DNA of 64,000 nt from Rhodospirillum sp. (GTDB lineage Bacteria > Pseudomonadota > Alphaproteobacteria > Dongiales > Dongiaceae): contig PNKY01000015.1 of assembly GCA_013822765.1 (NCBI GenBank), positions 1 through 64,000 on the forward strand. Reading direction: 5' to 3'. Of the stretch, positions 1-8,706 are shown one piece after another (position 1 is the stretch's first letter; each line of letters opens with the position of its first letter). The position numbers and the translations under genes are program-made. The notes under the pieces are model-generated. The model was not told the origin of the DNA, made no database searches, and saw nothing but the letters and a program-made list of their open reading frames with translations.

Positions 1-1134
1 AAGGCCGGTGAGGGCAACGACATCTACGTGCTCGACGATGCCGGCGATGCCATCGACGAGCAAGGGAACGCGGATGCCGACGATCTCGTCCGTTCTTCGG
101 TGTCCGTCAACCTGACGGCTCTGGCCGCCGGCCTGATCGAGCATGCCGAGTTGCTGGGCACCGCGGCGATCAACGTCACGGGCAATGCAGGCGACAACAA
201 GCTCACGGGCAACAGCGGCGACAACGTCCTGGACGGGGGCGAAGGCGCGGACACGATGACGGGCGGCCTCGGCAACGACACCTATATTGTGGACGAAGCC
301 GGCGATCAGATCGTCGATACGGGTGGTGTCGATCTCGTAAAAACCGATCTAACCTTCAGCCTGGCATCTCTTGGCCTGATCGAGAAACTGACGTTGACGG
401 GCTCATCCAACATCAACGCCACGGGAAATGATCTTGACAACTTCCTGACTGGAAATTCCGGAGCGAACCAGCTCTTTGGCGGTCTGTTCGCTGACACATT
501 GGATGGCTCGGGTGGCGCCGACACCCTGAAAGGTGGCCACGGCAACGATACCTACATAGTCGACGACGTCGGGGACATCGTGGATGAAGAAGGCAACATC
601 AGCCTGAACGACACCTTGCAAAGCAGCAATGTCAATCTCCTCGCGATTACTCTGGATATCGAGAACTACACTTATACCGGCACGGCGGACTGGACCTTTA
701 CTGGAGATGGCAACGGCAACAAGATTACCGGCGGCTCCGGCAACGACGTGTTATCGGGCGCGCAGGGCGGGGATACCCTGATCGGCGGTGAGGGCGACGA
801 TATTCTCTACGGCGACGGTCCGGATGACTGGCTGTTCGGCGGTGCCGGCAGGGACGTGTTCCTCTACGATGGCACGTTCGATTCCTTTGACCTGATCTGG
901 GATTTCCAGCTCGGTGCGTCAGGCGATGTCCTGGATCTTCACGCGTTCTTGGACAATTTTTCCATCCCGGACGATCCATTCTCTGGCGGACATCTCTCCT
1001 TCATCGCCAGCGGCAGCAACACCCTTGTGAGAGTCGACGCCGATGGGCCGGGAGGGCCGGGCAGCCAGTTTCAGCTGGTTACGCTGCTGAACGTCACTCT
1101 AACCGTCGCCAACACGGACAACTACATCGTGTAG
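1..1134 (+). CDS. RTX/hemolysin-type calcium-binding repeat protein, 3' part
   Basis: The reading frame is open from the first base, so the gene begins before the window and only its C-terminal ~377 residues are seen. They carry glycine/aspartate-rich nonapeptide repeats of the GGxGxDxxx type (for example GGEGADTM, GGSGNDVL, GGEGDDIL, GGAGRDVF), which in this family form calcium-binding parallel beta-rolls. A larger module beginning GND(I/T)Y(V/I) recurs at 13, 271 and 541, a period of 86 and then 90 residues. The tail after the last repeat is rich in D, F and L and lacks cysteine, as expected for an uncleaved C-terminal type I secretion signal. Such proteins are exported by an ABC/MFP/TolC system and act outside the cell; no exporter genes are in the window. 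Any catalytic N-terminal domain lies upstream, so its role cannot be named. Confidence 0.88.
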   Translation, partial: KAGEGNDIYVLDDAGDAIDEQGNADADDLVRSSVSVNLTALAAGLIEHAELLGTAAINVTGNAGDNKLTGNSGDNVLDGGEGADTMTGGLGNDTYIVDEAGDQIVDTGGVDLVKTDLTFSLASLGLIEKLTLTGSSNINATGNDLDNFLTGNSGANQLFGGLFADTLDGSGGADTLKGGHGNDTYIVDDVGDIVDEEGNISLNDTLQSSNVNLLAITLDIENYTYTGTADWTFTGDGNGNKITGGSGNDVLSGAQGGDTLIGGEGDDILYGDGPDDWLFGGAGRDVFLYDGTFDSFDLIWDFQLGASGDVLDLHAFLDNFSIPDDPFSGGHLSFIASGSNTLVRVDADGPGGPGSQFQLVTLLNVTLTVANTDNYIV

Positions 1135-1142
1135 CGAGCGGT

Positions 1143-1928
1143 CTACGCGACCTGCACTTCGACGTCCGCCGCCTCCAGCGCCTGCGCCAGCTCCGCGGGC
1201 GGCGCGGCGTCGGTCACCAGCAGGTCGATCTCGGCGAGCGGGCACGCGGCGATCAGGCCCTTGGCGGTGAATTTGCTGGCGTCGGCGGCGACGATCACGC
1301 GTTCGGCGCGCTCGACCAGGATGCGGCACACCTCGACCTCGCACATGTGGTGATCCATCACGCCGAACTCGCGGCTGATCGCGGCGGCGGAAAGGATGGC
1401 GGTCTCGGCGGTGAACTGCGCGAGATAGGCGAGGCAGGCCGGGCCATAGGCGGCGCAATCGTCGGCGCGCACCTCGCCGCCCGCCAGGAACACCCGGTTG
1501 CCGTCGCCCGGCGCCAGCATCTGCGCCACCGGCGCGGAGATGGTGACGGTGGTGAGATTGCGATGTCCGCGCAGTCCTTCGGCGACGTAGAGGGTGGTGG
1601 AGCCGCTGTCGATCAGCAGCGATTCGCCGTCCTTGATCTCGCGCGCGATCGCCTGGGCGATGCGCTTCTTGGCGCCCATGTTGGCGGCCATGCGGCGCTG
1701 CAGCGGCTCGTCGTCGCGGCTCTCCGGCCACAGCACGTTGCCGTGCTGCTTCACCAGGATGCCTTTGGCGGCCAGCGCGCGCACGTCGCGGCGGATGGTC
1801 TCGGTCGAGACTTGCAGCGCATCGGCGAGCGCGGTCACGCTCATCACGCGGTCGCGGCGCAGGCGCTCCACCAGGTCCTCCTGGCGGGAATTCAAGCGCA
1901 GCGATGTCCAGCCTTCTTCCGATGCCAT
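1143..1928 (-). CDS. DeoR-family transcriptional regulator
   Basis: 261 residues, the usual DeoR/GlpR length. Residues ~12-65 form the DeoR winged helix (RQEDLVERLRRDRVMSV..STETIRRDV..L), followed by the sugar-phosphate-isomerase-like sensor domain with the ligand-loop signature LLIDSGSTTLYVAEGL. Known members are mostly repressors that release DNA on binding a phosphorylated metabolite. It is the last gene of the betaine-type ABC operon: its ATG lies 11 bp after the permease stop codon. The divergent operon encodes a choline-kinase-like enzyme, so a phosphorylated amine would be a plausible ligand; that is inference. It ends 8 bp from the convergent RTX gene. Confidence 0.88.
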   Translation of the reverse strand: MASEEGWTSLRLNSRQEDLVERLRRDRVMSVTALADALQVSTETIRRDVRALAAKGILVKQHGNVLWPESRDDEPLQRRMAANMGAKKRIAQAIAREIKDGESLLIDSGSTTLYVAEGLRGHRNLTTVTISAPVAQMLAPGDGNRVFLAGGEVRADDCAAYGPACLAYLAQFTAETAILSAAAISREFGVMDHHMCEVEVCRILVERAERVIVAADASKFTAKGLIAACPLAEIDLLVTDAAPPAELAQALEAADVEVQVA

Positions 1929-1939
1929 AGGTGTCCCCT

Positions 1940-3934
1940 CTACCCAATCTCCGCGCCCGGCGAAATGCCGAGGCGCCGGCGGAAGCGATCCGCCGCCGCG
2001 CGCAGCAGGCGGTCCGCCACGATGCCCAGGAACGCCACGCACAACCCCGCGATGATACCTCGGCCGGTATCGACTTTGGTCAGGGCGATATAGACCTCCT
2101 GCCCGAGGTCGCGCGTGCCGACCAGGGCGGTGATCACCAGCATCGAGAGCGCGAACAGAATGGTCTGGTTGATGCCGAGCATGATCTCGGGCATGGCGAG
2201 CGGCAGCTGCACCCGCCACAGGATCTGCCGCCGGGTGCAGCCGGTGGCGACGGCGGCCTCGATCAGGTGCGGCGGTACCTGGCGGATGCCGTGGACGGTG
2301 TAGCGGATCGCCGGCGTCACCGCGAAGGCGACGATCGCGATCAGCGCGGTCACGTCGCCGACCCGGAACAGCATCACCACCGGGATGAGATAGACGAACG
2401 AGGGCAGGGTCTGCAGCGTGTCGACCACCACGCGCTGCACCCGGTCGAACCATTGGCTGCGGGTCGCGATCACGCCCAGCGGAATGCCGATCGCGCAGGC
2501 GATCGCGGCAGAGATCGCGCACAGATAGATTGTCGTCATCGCCTTGTCCCACATGCCGACGGCGGCGATAAACGCGATCAGCGCGCCGCACTGCAGAGCG
2601 AGATTCCGGTTCCGCAGCCGCCAACCGGCATAGGCCACGATCAGCACCGCGCCCAGCCACGGAAGGTTCAGCAAGGCGGACTTGACCGGGTTCAGCACGT
2701 TGAGGAGCAGCACGGTGCGAACGGCTTCGAAGTAGTCGAAGAAATTGATGTTGACCCACTTGACCATCGCGTCCCACATCGGCGCGGTGGTCACGGTCAT
2801 TGCCTCAGGAACTCCGGCGAAGAACGGCATGACGCGTCCGAGCAACGTGGCCGCGGCCAGCACGGCGATGCTGGCCAGCAGATAGGAATGCCGGCGATGG
2901 AATGGCGTGCCCGGGCGATACAGATCGACCTTGGAGTCGGCCGCGGCTTGGCTCAAGCGGTCGAGCGCGATGGCGAGCGCGGTGATGGCAAGGCCGGCTT
3001 CCAGCCCGACGCCGATCTTCTGTCCGCGCAACGCGAACAGCACGTCGTAGCCGAGGCCGTCGGCGCCGACCATCGAGGCGATGATCACCATGTTGAGGGT
3101 CAGCATGATGACCTGGTTGACGCCGATCATCAGGGTCGGCTTGGCGCTCGGCAGCAGGATGCGCCACAGCATCTGCCGGCGGGTGCAGCCGGTCATGCGG
3201 CCCAGCTCCTGGATGTCGGCCGGCACGCGGTGCAGCGCCAGGGTGGTCGCGCGCACCATCGGCGGCATCGCGAAGGCGACGGTCGCGATCAGCGGTGTCA
3301 CCGGCGTGAAGCCGAACAGGAACAGGGTCGGAATGATGTAGGCGAAGGCCGGGATCGTCTGCATCAGGTCCAGCAGCGGCCGCACGAAGTAATGATCGAA
3401 GCGCGGATGACGATAGGCCGCGACGCCGAGGAGGAGTCCCAGCAGCACGCCGACCGGCACGCAGACCACGACCAGCGCCAGGGTCAGCATGGCGCGGTCC
3501 CACTGGCCGAACAAGGCGAGATAGAAGAAGCAGAGAAACGCCACGATGGCCGTGCGCCTGCCGCCGAAAGCGTGGCCCATGAGCGTGACGGCGGCCAGGA
3601 TTCCGATCCAGGACAGCCGCGGCACGGCGACCGCGCTCTCGCCGCTGCCGAGCGTGAAGCCCTTGGCAAGGATGCCGACCGCGAGATCCAGCGGCACTTG
3701 CAGCCCGGCCGAGATGGCGCGCGTGACCGGCGTGATGAACTTGATGACGGACTTGGAAAAGGCCGTGATCTCCTGCGCCAGGGGCAGCACCCATGGCTTC
3801 GGATAGTCGGCGGCCCAGGGCAGGAGCTGGTGCTGCATCCCGAGCGCGATCGTGCCGGTCAGCAGCGCGGCCCACCCGACCGTGGGCCAGATCGTGCGCC
3901 GCTCCGGCGCCGCGCCGAGCGCAATGTCGGTCAC
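1940..3934 (-). CDS. Glycine betaine/proline-type ABC transporter permease with two fused permease domains
   Basis: 664 residues, about twice the size of a single ProW/OpuAB permease. Two BPD_transp_1 domains are visible. Each carries the cytoplasmic EAA-like coupling loop, recognisable as TGCTRRQ(M/I)LWR at residues ~248-258 and ~564-574, and each half has matching preceding text (LLDLMQTIPAFAYIIPTLFL versus VVDTLQTLPSFVYLIPVVML). Several hydrophobic segments precede and join the halves. The start is the GTG at 3934, which overlaps the ATPase stop (GTGA), so the two are translationally coupled. The protein forms the membrane channel and replaces the usual permease homodimer with one chain. 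Substrate class (quaternary or methylated amine) is inferred from the family and from the demethylase genes next door. Confidence 0.9.
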   Translation of the reverse strand: MTDIALGAAPERRTIWPTVGWAALLTGTIALGMQHQLLPWAADYPKPWVLPLAQEITAFSKSVIKFITPVTRAISAGLQVPLDLAVGILAKGFTLGSGESAVAVPRLSWIGILAAVTLMGHAFGGRRTAIVAFLCFFYLALFGQWDRAMLTLALVVVCVPVGVLLGLLLGVAAYRHPRFDHYFVRPLLDLMQTIPAFAYIIPTLFLFGFTPVTPLIATVAFAMPPMVRATTLALHRVPADIQELGRMTGCTRRQMLWRILLPSAKPTLMIGVNQVIMLTLNMVIIASMVGADGLGYDVLFALRGQKIGVGLEAGLAITALAIALDRLSQAAADSKVDLYRPGTPFHRRHSYLLASIAVLAAATLLGRVMPFFAGVPEAMTVTTAPMWDAMVKWVNINFFDYFEAVRTVLLLNVLNPVKSALLNLPWLGAVLIVAYAGWRLRNRNLALQCGALIAFIAAVGMWDKAMTTIYLCAISAAIACAIGIPLGVIATRSQWFDRVQRVVVDTLQTLPSFVYLIPVVMLFRVGDVTALIAIVAFAVTPAIRYTVHGIRQVPPHLIEAAVATGCTRRQILWRVQLPLAMPEIMLGINQTILFALSMLVITALVGTRDLGQEVYIALTKVDTGRGIIAGLCVAFLGIVADRLLRAAADRFRRRLGISPGAEIG

Positions 3935-5004
3935 GCCGCCGCTCCGTTGCCGCGGCCGAGCAGCATGTCGAGGATCGGCCCGGGCGCGATCTCGCCGACC
4001 AGCCGTCCTTCGGCATCGACCACGGCGACCGGCCGGCCCGATTCGATGATCTGCCCCGCCACCGCGCCGATCTTGTCGGTGTCGCGGACCTGGCCGATGA
4101 ACGTGTGCGCGCTGTTGAAGGGCTGCATCAGGCTCCTGACCGACATGACCTTGCTGCGCTGCACGTCGCGGGTGAACTCCGCGACATAGCTGGTGGCGGG
4201 ATGCAGGATCAGCTCTTCCGGCGTGCCGACCTGGACCAGGGCGCCGTCCTTCATGATGGCGATGCGGTCGGCGAGGCGGATGGCTTCGTCGAAGTCGTGG
4301 GTGATGAAGACGATGGTCTTCTTGAGCACTGCCTGCAGGCGCTGCAACTCTGCCTGCATCTCGCGCCGGATCAGGGGATCCAATGCGGAGAACGGCTCGT
4401 CCAGGAACCACAGCTCCGGGCCTACGGCGAGGGAGCGCGCGATGCCGACGCGCTGCTGCTGCCCGCCCGACAGCTGGCGCGGATAGGAGAGCTCGCGGCC
4501 CTTGAGTCCGACCAGCTCGATGACCTCGCGCGCGCGGGCGATGCGCTTGGACTTGGATACGCCCTGGATCGCGAGCGGGAAGGCGACATTGTCCAGCACG
4601 CTGAGGTGCGGCAGCAGGGCAAAGTTCTGGAACACCATCCCCATCTTGTGGCGGCGGATCTCGATCATCTCGCGCTCGCCGGCCTTCAGCAGGTCACGCC
4701 CTTCGAACAGCACTTCGCCGGCCGTGGGCTCGATCAGGCGCGACAGGCAGCGCAGCAAGGTGGATTTGCCCGAGCCGCTGAGGCCCATGACGATGAAGAT
4801 CTCGCCTTCCGGCACATCCAGGCTGACGTCGCGCACGGCGCCAACCAGGCCCGCGGCGGCGAGCGCCTCGGCATCGGGCGTTGCGCGGCCCTTCAGAAAG
4901 GTGTCCGCATCCTGGCCGAACAGCTTCCAGATATGGCGGCAGGAGAGCTTCACCGGGTGCTGCCCGGCGCCGTCGCTCTGTCGCTGCTGCTCCGCCAATA
5001 CCAT
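3931..5004 (-). CDS. Glycine betaine/proline-type ABC transporter ATP-binding protein (ProV/OpuAA-like)
   Basis: 357 residues. Walker A is GLSGSGKST (residues ~74-82), the signature is LSGGQQQR (~178) and Walker B is WFLDEPFSALD (~199). Like other ProV/OpuAA proteins it has an extended N-terminus (LSCRHIWKLFG) and a C-terminal extension of about 80 residues with a CBS-like half (VRDTDKIGAVAGQIIES..VAVVDAEGRLVGEI), the part that senses ionic strength or nucleotide in OpuA-type systems. The ATG at 5004 is preferred over an upstream ATG at 5088 because the longer form would have to translate through a perfect 13-bp hairpin. It powers uptake with the fused permease, whose start codon it overlaps. 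Confidence 0.92.
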   Translation of the reverse strand: MVLAEQQRQSDGAGQHPVKLSCRHIWKLFGQDADTFLKGRATPDAEALAAAGLVGAVRDVSLDVPEGEIFIVMGLSGSGKSTLLRCLSRLIEPTAGEVLFEGRDLLKAGEREMIEIRRHKMGMVFQNFALLPHLSVLDNVAFPLAIQGVSKSKRIARAREVIELVGLKGRELSYPRQLSGGQQQRVGIARSLAVGPELWFLDEPFSALDPLIRREMQAELQRLQAVLKKTIVFITHDFDEAIRLADRIAIMKDGALVQVGTPEELILHPATSYVAEFTRDVQRSKVMSVRSLMQPFNSAHTFIGQVRDTDKIGAVAGQIIESGRPVAVVDAEGRLVGEIAPGPILDMLLGRGNGAAA

Positions 5005-5051
5005 GTCCGCTGTCCCCACGGCCTTCCCCGGATCAGTTTGTCTCCGACGAA

Positions 5052-5084
5052 ACGGGCCGGCAAGCGCAACACTTGCCGGCCCGT
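5052..5084 (-). terminator. Intra-operon stem-loop after the binding-protein gene
   Basis: A perfect 13-bp inverted repeat (ACGGGCCGGCAAG / CTTGCCGGCCCGT) with a 7-nt loop lies between the binding-protein stop codon (5109) and the ATPase start (5004). On the transcribed strand it is followed only by a weak T-rich run. This is the usual place for an attenuator or mRNA 3'-end stabiliser that makes the binding protein more abundant than the membrane parts. Confidence 0.7.
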
Positions 5085-5108
5085 CCATGTGCCGCTATCC
5101 GCAGGGCG

Positions 5109-6062
5109 CTATTGGCCTGCCCACTTCTTGATCTTGTCCTGGTTCGCGGCGACCCAGGCGCCCGCAACCTCGTCGAGGCTCTTGCCATCCAGGTCGACCT
5201 GGGAGATCAGGGCGTTCATCTCGGCCGCCTCGAACTGGTAGTTCTTGGCGATCTGATAGGCGACCGGCCATTTGTCCTTCATGCCGGCCCAGGCATATTT
5301 CCAGATCTCGCCGAACGGCTTGCCGCAATCGTACGCCATGTCCTTGTTCATGCCCCAGGCGGGATCGGTGTAGCAGGCAGGGTCGTGCGTCGGGAACTCG
5401 ACCCATTCGCCCTCGTATTTGGCGGGAGCCCAGTGCGGCGAGTAGATCCATAGCAGGATCGGCGCCTTGCGCTGGTAGGCGGATTCCAGCTCGGCGAACA
5501 TGTTGGCGTCGGTGCCGGCATGCACGACTTCGTAGTTGAGGCCGAGCGCCTCGACGCGTTCGTCATCGAAGCCGCCCCAGGTGACAGGCCCGCCCAGATA
5601 GCGGCCCTTGGGTGCCGTTTCGGGGACCGAGAATGCTTCGGCGCAATCGTTCAGCGCCTTCCAATCGGGCAAGCCCGGGCACTTCTCTTTCATGTAGAGC
5701 GGGTACCACCATTCCTCTTTGGCCTTCGGGCCAAGGGGGCCGAGACGCTCGACGGTCCCGGTCTTGTCGGCCTCCGCCATCGCCTCGCCCGCCGTCGTAT
5801 CCCAGTACTCCAACCCCAGCGTCAGATCGCCGGTCGGGATTCCCGCGCTGACACTGGCTAGGTAGTCGGCGTTCACGACTTCGACGTTGTAGCCATACTG
5901 CTTGAGGATCACTTCCATGATCTTTGTGTTGAGGACCGCGCTGGTCCAATCCATGTTCGCGATCTTGATCGGGTCGGTGCTTTCCGGAACTTCCGCGAGG
6001 GCGGGCGCCGCCGTCGCGATCAGGGCCAGCGCAGCGGCGCCGCCCAGAAACAACTTCCGCAT
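5109..6062 (-). CDS. Glycine betaine/proline-type ABC transporter substrate-binding protein (OpuAC/ProX-like)
   Basis: 317 residues with a clear cleavable signal peptide of about 23 residues (MRKLFLGGAAALALIATAAP, then ALA). The mature protein reads as an OpuAC domain: KIANMDWTSAVLNTKIMEVI near the N-terminus, then LEYWDT, EEWWYPLY and LLWIYSPHW, giving the aromatic residues that in this family build a cation-pi box for trimethylammonium-type ligands. Start chosen at 6062 because it gives the signal peptide and has GGAGG about 7 nt upstream. First gene of the minus-strand operon (binding protein, ATPase, permease, DeoR), divergent from the dehydrogenase operon. The exact ligand (glycine betaine, choline, carnitine, proline betaine or another) cannot be read from sequence. 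Confidence 0.92.
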   Translation of the reverse strand: MRKLFLGGAAALALIATAAPALAEVPESTDPIKIANMDWTSAVLNTKIMEVILKQYGYNVEVVNADYLASVSAGIPTGDLTLGLEYWDTTAGEAMAEADKTGTVERLGPLGPKAKEEWWYPLYMKEKCPGLPDWKALNDCAEAFSVPETAPKGRYLGGPVTWGGFDDERVEALGLNYEVVHAGTDANMFAELESAYQRKAPILLWIYSPHWAPAKYEGEWVEFPTHDPACYTDPAWGMNKDMAYDCGKPFGEIWKYAWAGMKDKWPVAYQIAKNYQFEAAEMNALISQVDLDGKSLDEVAGAWVAANQDKIKKWAGQ

Positions 6063-6263
6063 CGATGCCTCCACTGTCGTCGGGCCGAGCTTCGCCCTTT
6101 GCTGATTGAGCGCTCGCATGAAATCCAACATGGAAAACGCGATTGCCGCAAGCGAAATGTTAATATCCTGTGGTTGAGTTGTGAGGATCGTTGGTTTTGG
6201 TGCTGGAAATTTGGGCACTCATGTGGTTTCGTGCTGACAAAAGCGCCCCAGGAGCCGCCTGCC
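6063..6263. promoter_or_regulatory. Shared divergent control region of the methylated-amine locus
   Basis: These 201 bp separate the start of the uptake operon (minus) from the first dehydrogenase gene (plus) and must hold both promoters. An AT-richer stretch around 6150-6170 (aaatgttaatatcctg) is the best place for a -10 region, and a short palindrome TTGCCGCAA lies at about 6143-6151. AGGAG at 6250-6254 is the ribosome-binding site of the GTG start at 6264. I see no riboswitch-like fold by eye. Whether the DeoR protein binds here is inference. Confidence 0.5.
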
Positions 6264-8696
6264 GTGTCCGAAACCGCCAACGCAACGCGCCATGCCGAGA
6301 TTCTCATTCTCGGCGGCGGCATTCTCGGCTGCTCGATCGCCTATCACCTGACGCGCGCCGGCAAGCGCGACGTCGTGATCCTGGAAAAGAGCGGCCTGAC
6401 CCATGGCGCGACCTGGCACGCCGCGGGTTTGGTCGGCCAGCTCCGTTCCTCGCGCAACACCACGCGCATGCTGAAACACTCGGTCGAGCTGTACGACCGG
6501 CTCGAGGCGGAGACCGGCCAGGCGATCGACTGGAAGAAATATGGCTCGCTGCGTCTCGCCTGCTCGGAGCAGCGCGAGATGGAGAACCGCCGCCTGATGA
6601 CCATGGCAAAGAGCTTCGATCTCGAGATGCAGTGGCTCTCAGCCCAGCAGTCGCAGGAGCTGTTCCCGCTGATGAGCACCGAGGACGTGCGCTCCGCGAT
6701 CTTCATCCCGAGCGACGGCTACATCGATCCCGCCAGCGTCGCACAGGCGCTGGCCAAAGGCGCCAAGGACAAGGGCGCGAAGATCGTGATCGGCGAGCGC
6801 GCCACCGGTTTCAACGTCGAGAACGAGCGCGTCACGCGGGTGGAGACTGACAAAGGCGCCTGGACCTGCGACCTGCTGGTCAACGCGTGCGGCATGTGGG
6901 GCCACGAGGTTGGCCAACTCGCCGGCGTGCGCGTGCCGTCCTTCGGGGTCGAGCACCAGTATCTCATCACCGATCCGATCCCCGACGCGCCCAAGCGCAT
7001 GCCGACCATGCGCGACCCCGATCACCTGGTCTATTACAAGCCGGAGGTGCGCGGCCTGGTGGTCGGCGGTTACGAGCCGGACACGCAGCCGTTTGCGCCG
7101 AACGGCATCCCGCGCGCCTTCGCGCAGGAGCTGTTGCCCGGCAACTTCGACCGCTTCGAGCAGCTGGCGCAGCTGGCGGCCAAGCGCACGCCCATCGTCA
7201 ACCAGGTCGGCGTGCGGCAATTGCTGAACGGCCCGATCCCGTATTCCGCCGACGGCGATTTCGTGATGGGCAAGGCGCCGGAGCTGGCCAACTACTTCGT
7301 GTGCAATGGCTTCCTGTACGGCATCGCGGCCGGCGGCGGCGCAGGGCGCATGATGGCGGAATGGATCATCGATGGCCGGCCCAGCCTCAATCTCTGGCCG
7401 TTGGATATCCGCCGCTTCGGATTCCATCACGCGACCAGGCATTTCATGTACGACCGCGCGGTCGAGCTCTATGGCGGCCATTACAAGTTCGCCTTCCCCG
7501 CCAAGGAGCATGAGACCCAGCGCGGCATCCGCCGCTCGCCGCTCTATGAGACGCTGAAGGCCCGCGGCGCGGTGTTCGGCTCGCGCGGCGGTTGGGAGCG
7601 GCCGAACTGGTTCGCGCCGAAAGGTACCGAGGCAAAGGATAGGCCCGACTTCGACCGCGCGAAGACCAACTGGTTTGCCCACGTCGGCGAGGAGCACAAG
7701 GCGGTGCGCGAGCGCGTGGCGCTGATCGACCAGACCTCGTTCTCCAAGTTCGAGCTGATGGGCGAGGGCGTGGTGCCGTTCCTGCAGCGCATGGCCGTCT
7801 CCAACATGGACCGGCCGGTCGGCAGCGTCATCTACACCCAGCTGTGCAACGAGCGCGGCGGGATCGAATGCGACCTCACCTTCACGCGCCTCGCGCACGA
7901 CCGCTACTACTTCGTGACCGGAGCCGCCTTCGGCAAGCACGATGCGCACTGGATCCAGAGCCATTTGCGCCGCGCCGGCTCTGTGCAGCTGATCGACGTG
8001 ACGTCCGCTCGCGCCGTCATCAACCTGTGCGGGCCCAAGGCGCGCGCGGTGCTGCAGCAGGTGGCGGAAGAGGATGTCTCCAACTCCGCCTTTCCGTTCG
8101 CCACCATGCGCGAGATCACGGTCGGCGCCGCGCCGGTGCGCGCCATCCGCATCGGCTATGTCGGCGAGCTGGGCTGGGAACTGCACGTCCCGACCGAGTA
8201 TGCCGCGCATGTCTATGAGCTGCTGCGCGAAGCTGGCGAGGCGCATGGCATCGCCGACGTCGGCTATCGCGCCATCGATTCCCTGCGCATGGAAAAGAGC
8301 TATCTCTACTGGTCCAGCGACATCACGCCGGACTATTCGCCGCTGGAGGCCGGGCTCGGCTTCCGCGTCAACTTCAACAAGGGCGACTTCATCGGCCGCG
8401 ATACCCTGCTGAAGCAGCGCGATGCCGGCGTGAAGCAGCGGCTGGTCACATTCCTGCTCGACGAGTATCTGCCGCTCTATGGCAGCGAAGCGGTGATGGT
8501 GGACGGCAAGGTGGTCGGCGTCACCACCGGCGGCAATTTCGGTTACACTGCAGGCAAGGCGATCGGCTACGGCTATCTGTCGGTGGAGTTGATAGCGCGG
8601 GGTGAGGTCGAGATCGAAGCGCTCGGCAAGATCGCCAAAGCAAAGATTGCGACCAAGGCGGCCTATGATCCGGAAAACCTGCGGCTGAAGGCGTAA
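6264..8696 (+). CDS. FAD-dependent dehydrogenase with C-terminal GcvT domain (dimethylglycine/sarcosine dehydrogenase-like), paralogue 1
   Basis: 810 residues. The N-terminal DAO/FAD domain opens with the dinucleotide motif ILILGGGILGCSIAYHL (~residues 13-29). His52 in GATWHAAGLVGQLR is at the position where mammalian dimethylglycine and sarcosine dehydrogenases bind FAD covalently. The C-terminal ~400 residues form a GcvT/aminomethyltransferase-type folate domain (GYVGELGWELHVP, YRAIDSLRMEKSY). Family members oxidatively demethylate N-methylated amino acids and hand the one-carbon unit to tetrahydrofolate. GTG start at 6264 chosen for its AGGAG site; an ATG at 6099 would lie in the divergent promoter. 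Followed after 10 bp by the kinase gene. Closest in the window to the gene at 9667. Confidence 0.9.
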   Translation: MSETANATRHAEILILGGGILGCSIAYHLTRAGKRDVVILEKSGLTHGATWHAAGLVGQLRSSRNTTRMLKHSVELYDRLEAETGQAIDWKKYGSLRLACSEQREMENRRLMTMAKSFDLEMQWLSAQQSQELFPLMSTEDVRSAIFIPSDGYIDPASVAQALAKGAKDKGAKIVIGERATGFNVENERVTRVETDKGAWTCDLLVNACGMWGHEVGQLAGVRVPSFGVEHQYLITDPIPDAPKRMPTMRDPDHLVYYKPEVRGLVVGGYEPDTQPFAPNGIPRAFAQELLPGNFDRFEQLAQLAAKRTPIVNQVGVRQLLNGPIPYSADGDFVMGKAPELANYFVCNGFLYGIAAGGGAGRMMAEWIIDGRPSLNLWPLDIRRFGFHHATRHFMYDRAVELYGGHYKFAFPAKEHETQRGIRRSPLYETLKARGAVFGSRGGWERPNWFAPKGTEAKDRPDFDRAKTNWFAHVGEEHKAVRERVALIDQTSFSKFELMGEGVVPFLQRMAVSNMDRPVGSVIYTQLCNERGGIECDLTFTRLAHDRYYFVTGAAFGKHDAHWIQSHLRRAGSVQLIDVTSARAVINLCGPKARAVLQQVAEEDVSNSAFPFATMREITVGAAPVRAIRIGYVGELGWELHVPTEYAAHVYELLREAGEAHGIADVGYRAIDSLRMEKSYLYWSSDITPDYSPLEAGLGFRVNFNKGDFIGRDTLLKQRDAGVKQRLVTFLLDEYLPLYGSEAVMVDGKVVGVTTGGNFGYTAGKAIGYGYLSVELIARGEVEIEALGKIAKAKIATKAAYDPENLRLKA

Positions 8697-8706
8697 GGAG
8701 CAGGAA

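Noticed and set aside
1931..4189. Plus-strand open frame of about 750 codons opposite the permease and ATPase
   Set aside because: Composition (D, R, H, Q repeats) is typical of antisense shadow; the minus-strand permease has matching family motifs throughout.
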